The position numbers were made by a program, and so were the translations under genes. A stretch of DNA of 64,000 nucleotides from Seramator thermalis (GTDB lineage Bacteria > Bacteroidota > Bacteroidia > Bacteroidales > Dysgonomonadaceae). Positions 9,005 through 17,466 of the stretch are shown here, piece by piece; positions within the stretch are counted from its first letter, which is position 1, and every line of letters begins with the position of its first letter. The notes beneath the pieces are model-generated. The model was not told where the DNA came from. It made no database searches and saw only the letters and a list, made by a program, of their open reading frames with translations. Where the stretch lies: assembly GCF_004138125.1 (NCBI RefSeq), contig NZ_RXHS01000005.1:1-64000 (forward strand), read 5' to 3'.

Positions 9005-9874
9005 TTATTTTCGTTGTTGAAAAAGCTGTAGTAACGACTTCACATAATCGTCATCGGTGGAAACCGACACATTATCTACTTTACTCTGACGAAAAGCGTT
9101 ATACATTTCTGTTTGGCGATCGTTCCACCATTTGCTATAGCAATCACGTACATTCTTCGAGGAGGTATCCATCCATACATCTTCTCCCGTTTCGGGATCG
9201 TGCAATTTCATCAGTCCGACCGGAAGAAGTCGTGTACTCATTTTGTCATACACCTGAATGGCAACAATATCATGTTTACGGTTGGCTATACGCAATGCCT
9301 GTTTATAATCGCTTTGATCGACGAAATCTGAAAGAAGAAAAGCAGTACAACGTTTTTTGATGGCATTTGTCATATATCGCAAAGCCATGTCGATATCGGT
9401 ACCCTTGCTTTTGGGCTCGAAACTCAAAATCTCGCGAATGATGAAAAGAATATGCTTTCTACCTTTTTTAGGAGGAATAAATTTTTCGATTTCGTCGGAA
9501 AAGAAAATTACACCGATTTTATCGTTGTTCTGAATTGCCGAAAAAGCAAGCGTTGCAGCAATTTCTGCCACCATGTCGCGCTTAGTCATCGTAGAAGTAC
9601 CAAATGTCAAACTGTTTGACACATCAATCAGCAGCATTACGGTTAACTCTCGTTCTTCTTCGAAAATCTTTACGTAAGGTCGGTTGTAGCGAGCAGTAAC
9701 ATTCCAGTCAATGTCGCGAAGGTCGTCGCCATATTGATATTCGCGTACTTCGGAAAACGCCATACCTCGTCCCTTGAAAGCCGAATGATATTGTCCGGCG
9801 AAAATATTTTGCGACAATCCGCGTGCTCGAATTTCTATATGTCGAACTTTCTTTAATAACTCCGTTGTTTCCAT
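9005..9874 (-). CDS. DUF58 domain protein of the MoxR/Bat cluster
   Basis: This soluble 289-residue protein carries the DUF58 signature (YQYGDDLRDIDWNVTAR, about residues 47-63), followed by a VWA-like fold with DVSNS near residue 88. DUF58 proteins are partners of MoxR ATPases, which are thought to insert metals or assemble complexes. It lies 48 bp after moxR and 12 bp before the BatD-like gene, all on the minus strand. Confidence 0.88.
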   Translation of the reverse strand: METTELLKKVRHIEIRARGLSQNIFAGQYHSAFKGRGMAFSEVREYQYGDDLRDIDWNVTARYNRPYVKIFEEERELTVMLLIDVSNSLTFGTSTMTKRDMVAEIAATLAFSAIQNNDKIGVIFFSDEIEKFIPPKKGRKHILFIIREILSFEPKSKGTDIDMALRYMTNAIKKRCTAFLLSDFVDQSDYKQALRIANRKHDIVAIQVYDKMSTRLLPVGLMKLHDPETGEDVWMDTSSKNVRDCYSKWWNDRQTEMYNAFRQSKVDNVSVSTDDDYVKSLLQLFQQRK

Positions 9875-9922
9875 TATTCTGCTTCGATTGACTTTACAAA
9901 AAAATCATTCATTGTCTCCTTA

Positions 9923-10918
9923 TTAAGGTACTTCCACCTTATTGAGAATTTCACTGATGATTTCTTCGGATGTCATATTATTGGCTTCAGCTTCGTACGT
10001 AAGACCAATGCGGTGACGAAGCACATCGTGACAAACTGCGCGAATGTCTTCGGGTATTACATAGCCGCGACGCTTGATAAAAGCAAAACTTCGAGCGGCG
10101 AGCGCCAAATTGATGGATGCTCGGGGAGATCCGCCAAAACCAATCATATCTTTGAGATTGGGCAAACCAAACTGTTCGGGGAAACGAGTTGCAAAAACAA
10201 TATCGACAATATACCGTTCTATTTTTTCGTCAATATACACTTCGCGAACCACTTTGCGGGCATCAAGAATTTCATCGGTTGTTACTACCGGTTTGTCAAT
10301 TCCCACAGGTTCGAAAATATTTTGGCGGATAATGCGCTTTTCTTCTTCTTTTGAAGGGTATCCAATGACAACTTTCAACATAAAACGGTCCACCTGTGCT
10401 TCAGGCAACGGATAGGTTCCCTCCTGCTCTATCGGATTTTGTGTAGCCATTACTAAAAAAGGATTCGGCAACCGATAAGTAGATTCTCCGATGGTAACCT
10501 GACGTTCCTGCATGGCTTCGAGTAATGCACTCTGAACTTTTGCCGGCGCACGATTGATTTCATCTGCCAATACAAAGTTGGCAAAAACGGGCCCGTGTTT
10601 CACCTGAAACTCTTCGTTGCGCTGGCTGTAAATCATTGTACCGACAACATCAGCCGGCAATAAGTCGGGAGTGAACTGAATACGGTTGTATTTGGCATCG
10701 ATCAGTTGAGCCAGAGTTTTGATTGCAAGCGTTTTGGCCAATCCCGGAACTCCTTCCAGTAAAATATGTCCATCGGACAAAAGCCCGATTAAAAGCGACT
10801 CTACCAAATGTTTCTGTCCTACAATTACATGATCCATTCCCGTGGTTATGGTCTGAACGAAAACGCTTTTCTGTTCAATTCTCTCATTTAATTCTTTGAT
10901 ATCAACTACTTGACTCAT
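9923..10918 (-). CDS. moxR: MoxR-family AAA+ ATPase
   Basis: This 331-residue cytoplasmic ATPase has Walker A (GVPGLAKT, about residue 56), Walker B (VLADEINRAPAK, about 120) and the sensor segment MATQNPIEQEGTYPLPEAQ. MoxR proteins act as chaperones for their VWA partners, here BatA, BatB and the DUF58 protein. It is the first gene of the Bat operon, and the operon promoter should lie in the 479-bp gap upstream. Confidence 0.92.
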   Translation of the reverse strand: MSQVVDIKELNERIEQKSVFVQTITTGMDHVIVGQKHLVESLLIGLLSDGHILLEGVPGLAKTLAIKTLAQLIDAKYNRIQFTPDLLPADVVGTMIYSQRNEEFQVKHGPVFANFVLADEINRAPAKVQSALLEAMQERQVTIGESTYRLPNPFLVMATQNPIEQEGTYPLPEAQVDRFMLKVVIGYPSKEEEKRIIRQNIFEPVGIDKPVVTTDEILDARKVVREVYIDEKIERYIVDIVFATRFPEQFGLPNLKDMIGFGGSPRASINLALAARSFAFIKRRGYVIPEDIRAVCHDVLRHRIGLTYEAEANNMTSEEIISEILNKVEVP

Positions 10919-10959
10919 ATTTATTTGATTGTTAAATTTCCGGATAAAATTACGAACTA

Positions 10960-10967
10960 CAAAAATA
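10960..10967 (-). promoter_or_regulatory. Candidate -7 box for the Bat operon
   Basis: On the minus strand this reads TATTTTTG, matching the Bacteroidetes -7 consensus TAnnTTTG, 42 bp upstream of the moxR start. No clear TTG appears at the -33 position, so the call is tentative. Confidence 0.35.
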
Positions 10968-11397
10968 GATATGTTAAATCGGTTTCGGGCAGATTTGGGG
11001 TTAAAAATCTTTAAGGTTTTCAGATTGTTAGGTCAACCAAAAATGCAATTCCGAAATCAACGGGATCACGATACATATCGGTATCGATTACTTACTTTTA
11101 TTTGCATGGATTATGAAATATATTTGCAGTTATCATATTGTTACCATGGAATTATATGGGAGGAACCTGGGAGTTGCCTCGGAGCTATGTCGGAGCTATA
11201 ACAAAAGAAAGATATAGATGGATGAAAGAAAACAGGGAGTATAAATAAGGTTTTGAACTGGTTTGAAACAATAATCACACGTGTTTTGATGAAATGTTTT
11301 GAAAAAAATTTCAGGATTGAGCTTATCCATTTTCGGGGAGAGAGAAAAGCATCTAAACAAATATTTCGGAAATCAGGCAACTTGGAAAGTCATCCAT
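10968..11397. other. Intergenic region between lipB and moxR with no gene seen
   Basis: This stretch has no open frame with a recognisable protein on either strand. It includes a short direct repeat, CGGAGCTAT, at about 11179-11198. No tRNA, hairpin terminator or mobile element was recognised. Confidence 0.5.
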
Positions 11398-12081
11398 TTA
11401 TCGAAAATCCATTCCAAATATTTTCGTGAACGAATGTTTCATCCTATCCTTAACTTGTTGATAATCTATTTCTTCTCCCAGCTCTTTTTGTATAGAAGTA
11501 ACGCCCCGATCGACGAACCCACACGGATTGATATAAGAAAAATACGTCAAATCGGTATTCACATTCAGAGCCAAACCATGCATGGTTACAAACCGACTTG
11601 ATCGAACACCGATGGCACATATTTTCCGCGCTTTTGCGGGATGCGAAGCGTCAATCCAAACACCCATCGCTTTTTCATCTTTTTCTCCCAAAATTCCATA
11701 ACTGTCAAGCACATCAATCACCACATCTTCGAGCAAATCAATATATTTTTTAATTCCGATTCCGAATGATTCCAAATCGATGATAGGATAAGCAACCAAT
11801 TGTCCGGGTCCGTGAAAAGTAATGTCCCCTCCCCTATCGATAGAATAAAAATCGATATTTTTGCTTTTGCAAATTTGTTCCGTGATGAGCAAATTGTGTT
11901 TATCGCCATGTTTGCCAAGTGTGTAAACCGGTTCGTGTTCGCAAAACAAGAGATATTGATCTCCGCAACCGCTTTTATTCACTTTCGATCGAATAAGCGA
12001 ATCAAACAGTGTTTCCTGATAGTCCCAAGCCTGTTTGTATCGAATTCGCCCTAAATCCTGAAAAGTTACTTTTTGGTTCAT
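11398..12081 (-). CDS. lipB: Octanoyl-ACP:protein N-octanoyltransferase
   Basis: LipB transfers octanoate from acyl carrier protein to the lipoyl domains of 2-oxoacid dehydrogenases and the glycine cleavage H protein, the step before LipA. The family segments RGGDITFHGPGQLVAYP and MHGLALNVN are present, and so is the catalytic cysteine in NPCGFVDRGVTS. I start it at the ATG at 12079-12081 (MNQKVTFQDLG, 227 residues). An ATG five codons upstream is possible. It follows lipA by about 40 bp on the same strand. Confidence 0.9.
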   Translation of the reverse strand: MNQKVTFQDLGRIRYKQAWDYQETLFDSLIRSKVNKSGCGDQYLLFCEHEPVYTLGKHGDKHNLLITEQICKSKNIDFYSIDRGGDITFHGPGQLVAYPIIDLESFGIGIKKYIDLLEDVVIDVLDSYGILGEKDEKAMGVWIDASHPAKARKICAIGVRSSRFVTMHGLALNVNTDLTYFSYINPCGFVDRGVTSIQKELGEEIDYQQVKDRMKHSFTKIFGMDFR

Positions 12082-12123
12082 ATGCAAGAAATTCAAAGTA
12101 AACTTGCGTTTTTAGTTTTGTTC

Positions 12124-12963
12124 TTACACATGTTTTTCGGCGTGATAAGACGAACGCACGAGTGGCCCGCTTTCGACAAATCTGAAACCTTTTTTTAAAC
12201 CTATTTCGCGATATTTGGCAAATTGTGCAGGGGTTACATATTCGGCAACAGGATAGTGTTTTCGGGTAGGTTGCAAATATTGACCTATCGTCATTATTTT
12301 GCAGCCGACTGCCAATAAATCATCCATAGTTTGTAAAACCTCTTCTTCCGTTTCACCTAGTCCAACCATTATTCCGGATTTGGACCTGACGGTTCCGCTT
12401 TTCGAAATGATTTCTATAGTTTTGAGACTGATATCATATTTGGCGCGACTGCGCACAAGTGGTGTAAGCCTACGGACTGTTTCGAGGTTGTGTGAAATTA
12501 TATTGGGACGTGCATCGATGACCTTTTGAATCAATTCGGGTTTAGCATCGAAATCGGGAATAAGCGTTTCGATAGTGATATGAGGATTCTTTTCTTTTAT
12601 ACACTCAATAGTCTTTGCCCAAAAATCGGCACCGCCGTCAGGTAAGTCATCTCTATCGACACTCGTGATGACACAATGTTTCAACTTCATATTTGAGATA
12701 GTATCGGCTAACCTTTGGGGTTCGTTCCAATCTACCGGATGTGGCCTGCCGGTTATTGTTGCACAAAATTTACACGATCTCGTGCAGATTTCTCCCAAAA
12801 TCATAAAGGTAGCTGTTCCGTTTCCCCAGCATTCAGCTTTATTGGGACATTTTCCACTCACACAGATTGTATGCAGATGTCGTGTTTCGACCAATTCTTC
12901 AGTTTTAAAATATTGCTCACCCTTTGGAAGAGCAATCTTCAGCCATTCGGGTTTTCTTTCCAT
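12124..12963 (-). CDS. lipA: Lipoyl synthase
   Basis: This radical SAM enzyme inserts two sulfurs into protein-bound octanoyl groups. The auxiliary-cluster cysteines (CVSGKCPNKAEC) and the radical SAM motif CTRSCKFC are both present, as is the C-terminal RSSYHAEKHV ending with the conserved RSSY serine. The start at 12961-12963 (MERKPEWLKIALPKG, 279 residues) matches the family; the frame is open 14 codons further, but that extension runs into the promoter region. It is paired with lipB downstream. Confidence 0.93.
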   Translation of the reverse strand: MERKPEWLKIALPKGEQYFKTEELVETRHLHTICVSGKCPNKAECWGNGTATFMILGEICTRSCKFCATITGRPHPVDWNEPQRLADTISNMKLKHCVITSVDRDDLPDGGADFWAKTIECIKEKNPHITIETLIPDFDAKPELIQKVIDARPNIISHNLETVRRLTPLVRSRAKYDISLKTIEIISKSGTVRSKSGIMVGLGETEEEVLQTMDDLLAVGCKIMTIGQYLQPTRKHYPVAEYVTPAQFAKYREIGLKKGFRFVESGPLVRSSYHAEKHV

Positions 12964-13002
12964 TATTTTGACTTTTTCAATGATTAAACATTCTTGATTC
13001 CG

Positions 13003-13010
13003 CAAATTTA
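13003..13010 (-). promoter_or_regulatory. Candidate -7 box for lipA-lipB
   Basis: TAAATTTG on the minus strand fits TAnnTTTG and lies 40 bp upstream of the chosen lipA start. The -33 element is not convincing. Confidence 0.35.
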
Positions 13011-13095
13011 GTATATTTTCCGGCCAACCTGCCTATTTTATCAATTATTATCGTAGTTAACTTGTCTAACTATTTTTAAACGAATACAATTCAAA

Positions 13096-13121
13096 TTGTA
13101 GAAACAAAACCCGTATCTTTG
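13096..13121 (+). promoter_or_regulatory. Promoter of tgt, which decides its start
   Basis: TATCTTTG at 13114-13121 is a perfect Bacteroidetes -7 box, with TTG at 13096-13098 as a -33 element (15-bp spacing, a little short). The first possible TTG start of the tgt frame (13119) lies inside this box, so it cannot be the translation start. Confidence 0.55.
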
Positions 13122-13151
13122 CCTCCACAAAATTCAAAGCAAAAATTCAGT

Positions 13152-14282
13152 TTGGACTTCCAACTTATACACACCGATGCGAAATCGAGTGCCAGAGCAG
13201 GAATTATAACAACCGATCATGGCCTAATCGAAACGCCGATATTCATGCCCGTTGGGACTGTTGGCAGCGTAAAAGCTGTTCATATTAGCGAGTTGAAAAA
13301 CGATATAGGGGCCCAAATCATTCTGGGAAATACGTATCATTTGTATTTGCGACCCGGATTGGAAATTCTGCGACAGGGAGGAGGATTGCACAAATTCAAC
13401 AGTTGGGACAGGCCAATACTTACAGACAGCGGTGGTTATCAGGTGTTTTCGCTTTCCGACAATAGAAAATTAAATCCCGAAGGAGCCGAATTTCGATCGC
13501 ACATCGATGGTTCAAAGCATTTTTTCACACCCGAAAAAGTGGTAGATATCCAGCGCATTATCGGCGCCGACATCATGATGGCTTTTGACGAGTGCACCCC
13601 CGGGAATGCCGATTACAACTATGCAAAATCGTCTCTCGAACTTACCGAACAATGGCTCGATCGCTGTCTGAAACGTTTTGCCGAAACCGAATGTCCCTAT
13701 GGGCATCGGCAAACTCTATTTCCCATCGTTCAAGGTTGCATTTATCCCGATCTGCGCAAACGCGCAGCCGAAAATGTTGCTTCAAAAGAAGCCGACGGAA
13801 ATGCGATTGGCGGACTTGCAGTAGGTGAGCCTACCGAAAAAATGTATGAAATGGTGGAATTGGTAAATGAAATTTTACCCAAAGACAAACCTCGATACCT
13901 GATGGGAGTTGGCACTCCGGCAAATATTTTGGAAGCCATCGAACGTGGAGTGGATATGTTCGACTGCATCATGCCTACTCGTAACGGTCGTAATGGACAA
14001 ATTTTCACTAAAAATGGTATTATGAATATGCGCAACGAAAAGTGGAAAGACGATTTTTCTCCGATCGAAAAAGATGGGGCTTCTTTCGTCGATTCGCTTT
14101 ACAGCAAAGCTTACCTGCGACATCTGATCAATGTGAACGAAATACTCGGACTGCAAATTGCATCCATTCACAATCTTGCATTCTATATATGGCTTGTAAA
14201 AGAAGCAAGAAAACATATTATTGCAGACGATTTTTCGTTGTGGAAATCGAAAATGATTGAAAACGTAACCCGTAGATTATGA
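13152..14282 (+). CDS. tgt: tRNA-guanine transglycosylase (queuosine pathway)
   Basis: Tgt swaps guanine for preQ1 at position 34 of GUN-anticodon tRNAs. The catalytic core is clear: DSGGYQVFSL, then FDECTPG, GGLAVGEP, and MPTRNGRNGQIF. Starting at TTG 13152 gives a 376-residue protein beginning with the family's DFQLIHTDAKSSARAG segment; the longer frame from 13119 starts inside the promoter. The four zinc ligands of the E. coli type are not all there: the C-x-C-x2-C segment is replaced by GASFVDS, and only histidines remain. This may be normal for the phylum. The stop overlaps the next start (ATGA). Confidence 0.92.
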   Translation: MDFQLIHTDAKSSARAGIITTDHGLIETPIFMPVGTVGSVKAVHISELKNDIGAQIILGNTYHLYLRPGLEILRQGGGLHKFNSWDRPILTDSGGYQVFSLSDNRKLNPEGAEFRSHIDGSKHFFTPEKVVDIQRIIGADIMMAFDECTPGNADYNYAKSSLELTEQWLDRCLKRFAETECPYGHRQTLFPIVQGCIYPDLRKRAAENVASKEADGNAIGGLAVGEPTEKMYEMVELVNEILPKDKPRYLMGVGTPANILEAIERGVDMFDCIMPTRNGRNGQIFTKNGIMNMRNEKWKDDFSPIEKDGASFVDSLYSKAYLRHLINVNEILGLQIASIHNLAFYIWLVKEARKHIIADDFSLWKSKMIENVTRRL

Positions 14283-15388
14283 AAGTAGCGTTGGACAAAA
14301 AATCTTTGAAATTGCTTAAACTCGATAGATATATCATCAAAAAGTTTTTGGGAACCTTCGTGTTCATGATCCTGCTCATCATATCTATAGCAGTGGTATT
14401 CGATATCAACGAAAAGATAGATAAATTCATGACAAACAGTGCGCCACTCAATGAGATCATTTTCAATTATTACCTTAATTTCATTCCTTATTACGCCAAT
14501 CTGTTCAGTCCGCTGTTTGTTTTTTTGGCTGTCATTTTCTTTACTTCCAAAATGGCGAACGACTCCGAAATTATTGCAATCCTTTCGAATGGGATCAGTT
14601 TCAAACGGCTCATGAAACCTTATATGATTTCGGCTTTGATTATAGCCGTTACCTCTTTTGTTTTCGGGGCCTATATCATACCGCCGGCCAACAAATCGCG
14701 TATCGAGTTCGAACAAAAATATGTCAATCCCAACAAACGTAAAATAGGAGATCATGATATTCAGTTTAAAGTAGCTCCCGGCACAATTGCCTATTTCGGC
14801 AATTTCGACCTGCAAACCAATACAGGATACAATTTTTCGCTCGACAAGTTCGATAGTCTCAACTTAGTTTCCCGTCTGACTGCTCAGTCCATTCGTTACG
14901 ATTCGGCCTACCAATGGACTATAAGCAATTATCAAATCCGTCATTTTGATGGTCTCAAAGAAAGCATTACACGGGGAAACAGCATTGACACTACATTGCA
15001 AATAGTCCCCAACGATTTTATCATTGCTTCGAGCGATCAGCAAGTGATGACTTCACCGCAACTCCGAAACTACATTCAAAGTCAAAAAGAGCGTGGTATG
15101 GGCAATATTCAGCCTTTCCAGATCGAGTACCACAGCCGCATTGCTTCGGCTCTTTCGGCATTTATTTTGACCATCATTGGGGCATCGCTTTCGGCTCGAA
15201 AAGTAAAAGGAGGCATGGGCCTGAATATCGGTATCGGATTGGCGCTAAGTATGACCTATATCCTTTTTATGACCATCAGTTCGTCGTTTGCCGTTTCGGG
15301 AGTTATGACCCCAATGTTGGCAGCATGGATTCCCAATTTTATTTTTGCAGGAATAGCTGTATATTTGTATCGTAGAGCACCTAATTAA
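14279..15388 (+). CDS. LptF/LptG-family lipopolysaccharide export permease
   Basis: This 369-residue inner-membrane protein has three N-terminal and three C-terminal membrane helices flanking a periplasmic beta-rich domain (about residues 130-265), the YjgP/YjgQ layout. The N-terminal LDRYIIKKFLGTF is typical. In E. coli, LptF and LptG form the membrane part of the ABC machine that extracts LPS. Which of the two this represents cannot be decided. Its ATG overlaps the tgt stop, so the two are co-translated; that pairing is common in Bacteroidales. Confidence 0.88.
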   Translation: MKVALDKKSLKLLKLDRYIIKKFLGTFVFMILLIISIAVVFDINEKIDKFMTNSAPLNEIIFNYYLNFIPYYANLFSPLFVFLAVIFFTSKMANDSEIIAILSNGISFKRLMKPYMISALIIAVTSFVFGAYIIPPANKSRIEFEQKYVNPNKRKIGDHDIQFKVAPGTIAYFGNFDLQTNTGYNFSLDKFDSLNLVSRLTAQSIRYDSAYQWTISNYQIRHFDGLKESITRGNSIDTTLQIVPNDFIIASSDQQVMTSPQLRNYIQSQKERGMGNIQPFQIEYHSRIASALSAFILTIIGASLSARKVKGGMGLNIGIGLALSMTYILFMTISSSFAVSGVMTPMLAAWIPNFIFAGIAVYLYRRAPN

Positions 15389-15427
15389 CAGAAAAGTTGT
15401 AATTTCACAAATTAAACGAGACTCATC

Positions 15428-16243
15428 ATGACAAAAAAATTGATATGGATTTTCGTTTTGCTTTGTTCATCACTTCAGTTCACCAAAGCTCAAACCAAAT
15501 ATCCCTATATAGTGATTTCTACAAACTTTGGCGATATGAAAGTAATGCTGTACGACGATACCCCAAATCATAGCGAACACTTTCTGAAACTTGTGAAACA
15601 AGGATATTTTGACGGAAGTCTTTTTCATCGCATCATCAAAGACTTCATGATTCAGGGTGGGGCACAAGATTCGAAAAATGCTCCTGCCGGCGCTTCCATC
15701 GGGGCCGGACGAATGGATATGGAAATTTTACCGGAATTTCGTCCGGGTCACTTTCACAAAAAAGGAGCTCTGGCAGCTCCACGTAGAGGAAATGAAGAGA
15801 ATCCCCAAAAAAAATCGGATGCCTCGCAATTTTATATTGTCGATGGCAAAACCTACACACAAGGACGTCTCGACACACTGGAAATGGCGGTAAATGTTCC
15901 TATCAAAAACACTATTATCAAACAACATTATAATCCGCACAAAGACGAATTGGCAAGACTTAAAACTACCGATCCTTCAGCCTTCAACGCTTTGCTCGAT
16001 TCGGTTTTGCAGGTTGTGGATTCTGTTTATGCCCAAGCTCCGGGCAAATTAAAAATTGCAGAAGAAAAACGCGAAGCATATTCGTCGTTAGGTGGTGTAC
16101 ACACGCTCGATGGAGAATATACTGTTTTTGGTGAAGTTATTGAAGGATTGGATGTCATCGATAAAATTGCCGACCTTGAAACCGACGAAAGAGATCGTCC
16201 CAAAAAAGACGCAAAAATTATACGTGCCTACGTCGTAGAATAA
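15428..16243 (+). CDS. Exported cyclophilin-type peptidyl-prolyl isomerase
   Basis: This 271-residue protein has a signal peptide (1-21) and a cyclophilin domain. Motifs include SLFHRIIKDFMIQGG, GALAAPR with the catalytic arginine region, and the C-terminal YTVFGEVIEGLDVID. A charged insertion of about 65 residues (about 145-205) interrupts the fold between the SQFYIVDG and GGVHTLDG segments, as in other Bacteroidetes members. It probably helps fold exported proteins in the periplasm. Confidence 0.88.
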   Translation: MTKKLIWIFVLLCSSLQFTKAQTKYPYIVISTNFGDMKVMLYDDTPNHSEHFLKLVKQGYFDGSLFHRIIKDFMIQGGAQDSKNAPAGASIGAGRMDMEILPEFRPGHFHKKGALAAPRRGNEENPQKKSDASQFYIVDGKTYTQGRLDTLEMAVNVPIKNTIIKQHYNPHKDELARLKTTDPSAFNALLDSVLQVVDSVYAQAPGKLKIAEEKREAYSSLGGVHTLDGEYTVFGEVIEGLDVIDKIADLETDERDRPKKDAKIIRAYVVE

Positions 16244-16321
16244 TTTATTCTTACGTTTTCCGATAAAGACTTATCTCGATAATTATAGATGGTATTAAAC
16301 CTATTTCAAAAAACAGTTATC

Positions 16322-17395
16322 ATGCAAAATAAAATCCGCATCAAAGACATTGCCGAAAGAGCCGGTGTTTCAACAGGAACTGTAGATCGCATTCTTCATA
16401 ATCGGGGAAAAGTTTCGAAAAAAGCACGAGAAGCCGTAGAAAAGGTACTGAGTGAAGTGGACTACAAGCCCAATATTCACATCAGTGGTATGTCTTTAAA
16501 ACGAAAATACCGCATCATTATTACCATGCCTCATATTTTTCCGGGCGAATACTGGGAAAGTATCCGGAACGGTATTTTACGCGCTTTGGAAGAATATCAG
16601 AATATTCGCGTCGATTATCAAATTATTACCTATAACCAATACGATATTTTTTCTTGTCGTAGTATTTTTGATCAAATTATAAAAATGGAAGCCGATGCCA
16701 TGATCATCGGACCTACATTTGCTGCCGAAACCGTAAAATTGACAAACGAACTTGATAAAAGGTCTATACCCTATATTTTTGTCGATTCGGCCATAAAGCA
16801 ATCGTTTCCACTGGCTTTTTTTTCATCAGATCACTACACATGTGGATATTTAATGAGCAAACTTATTACTTCCATCATACCGAAATCGAGTGATATTGGA
16901 ATATTGCAAGCCGTGAGAATCGGTAACGAAAGCGCAAATACGACTGTATTGCGAAAAAAAGGATTTATGGATTACCTTTCTGAAAAAAAATTGGATAACA
17001 AAGTACTTTCTATTCCTTTTTCGCTTCTCGAACCGGAAAAAAACAACTTCTTTCTATCGCAATTTTTCAAGGAAAACAAAAATGTGGGTGGAATTGTAGT
17101 TTTAAATTCTCGAGGAAATATCATTGCCAATTATATGTACGAGAATCATATCGATAATATCAAACTCGTTTGCGTGGACTTGACTCAACCCAATATCGAA
17201 GCTTTGAAAAAGGATAAAATTTATTTTCTGATCGGACAGGAACCGGAACAACAGGGTTTCATGGCAATGAAAACCCTGATCGAATATTTGGTTTTCAGGA
17301 ATCCCGTACAAGTTGAAAATTACGTTCCGCTGGATATCCTTACCAAAGAAACCATCAATTATTATAGGGAATTTAATGAAGCAATTTTCGGGTGA
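16322..17395 (+). CDS. LacI-type transcriptional regulator at the end of the D-arabinan locus
   Basis: This 357-residue protein has an N-terminal LacI helix-turn-helix (RIKDIAERAGVSTGTVDRI) and a periplasmic-binding-protein-like effector domain (about 65-345). The GTVDRILHNRGKVS variant is typical of the Bacteroidetes subgroup that senses sugars. The frame is open 11 codons upstream, but the ATG at 16322 (MQNKIRIKDI) matches the family. It faces the last gene of the minus-strand carbohydrate operon (kinase) with a 71-bp gap, so it is a plausible second regulator of that locus; this rests on position only. An imperfect repeat TTATC-TC-GATAA at 16271-16282 could be its own operator. Confidence 0.85.
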   Translation: MQNKIRIKDIAERAGVSTGTVDRILHNRGKVSKKAREAVEKVLSEVDYKPNIHISGMSLKRKYRIIITMPHIFPGEYWESIRNGILRALEEYQNIRVDYQIITYNQYDIFSCRSIFDQIIKMEADAMIIGPTFAAETVKLTNELDKRSIPYIFVDSAIKQSFPLAFFSSDHYTCGYLMSKLITSIIPKSSDIGILQAVRIGNESANTTVLRKKGFMDYLSEKKLDNKVLSIPFSLLEPEKNNFFLSQFFKENKNVGGIVVLNSRGNIIANYMYENHIDNIKLVCVDLTQPNIEALKKDKIYFLIGQEPEQQGFMAMKTLIEYLVFRNPVQVENYVPLDILTKETINYYREFNEAIFG

Positions 17396-17466
17396 GACGG
17401 CTTCAATAAAATGATCCCGAGAAAAATCGACACCCAATCCTTTTATCACAGATTATTTCAACAGAA

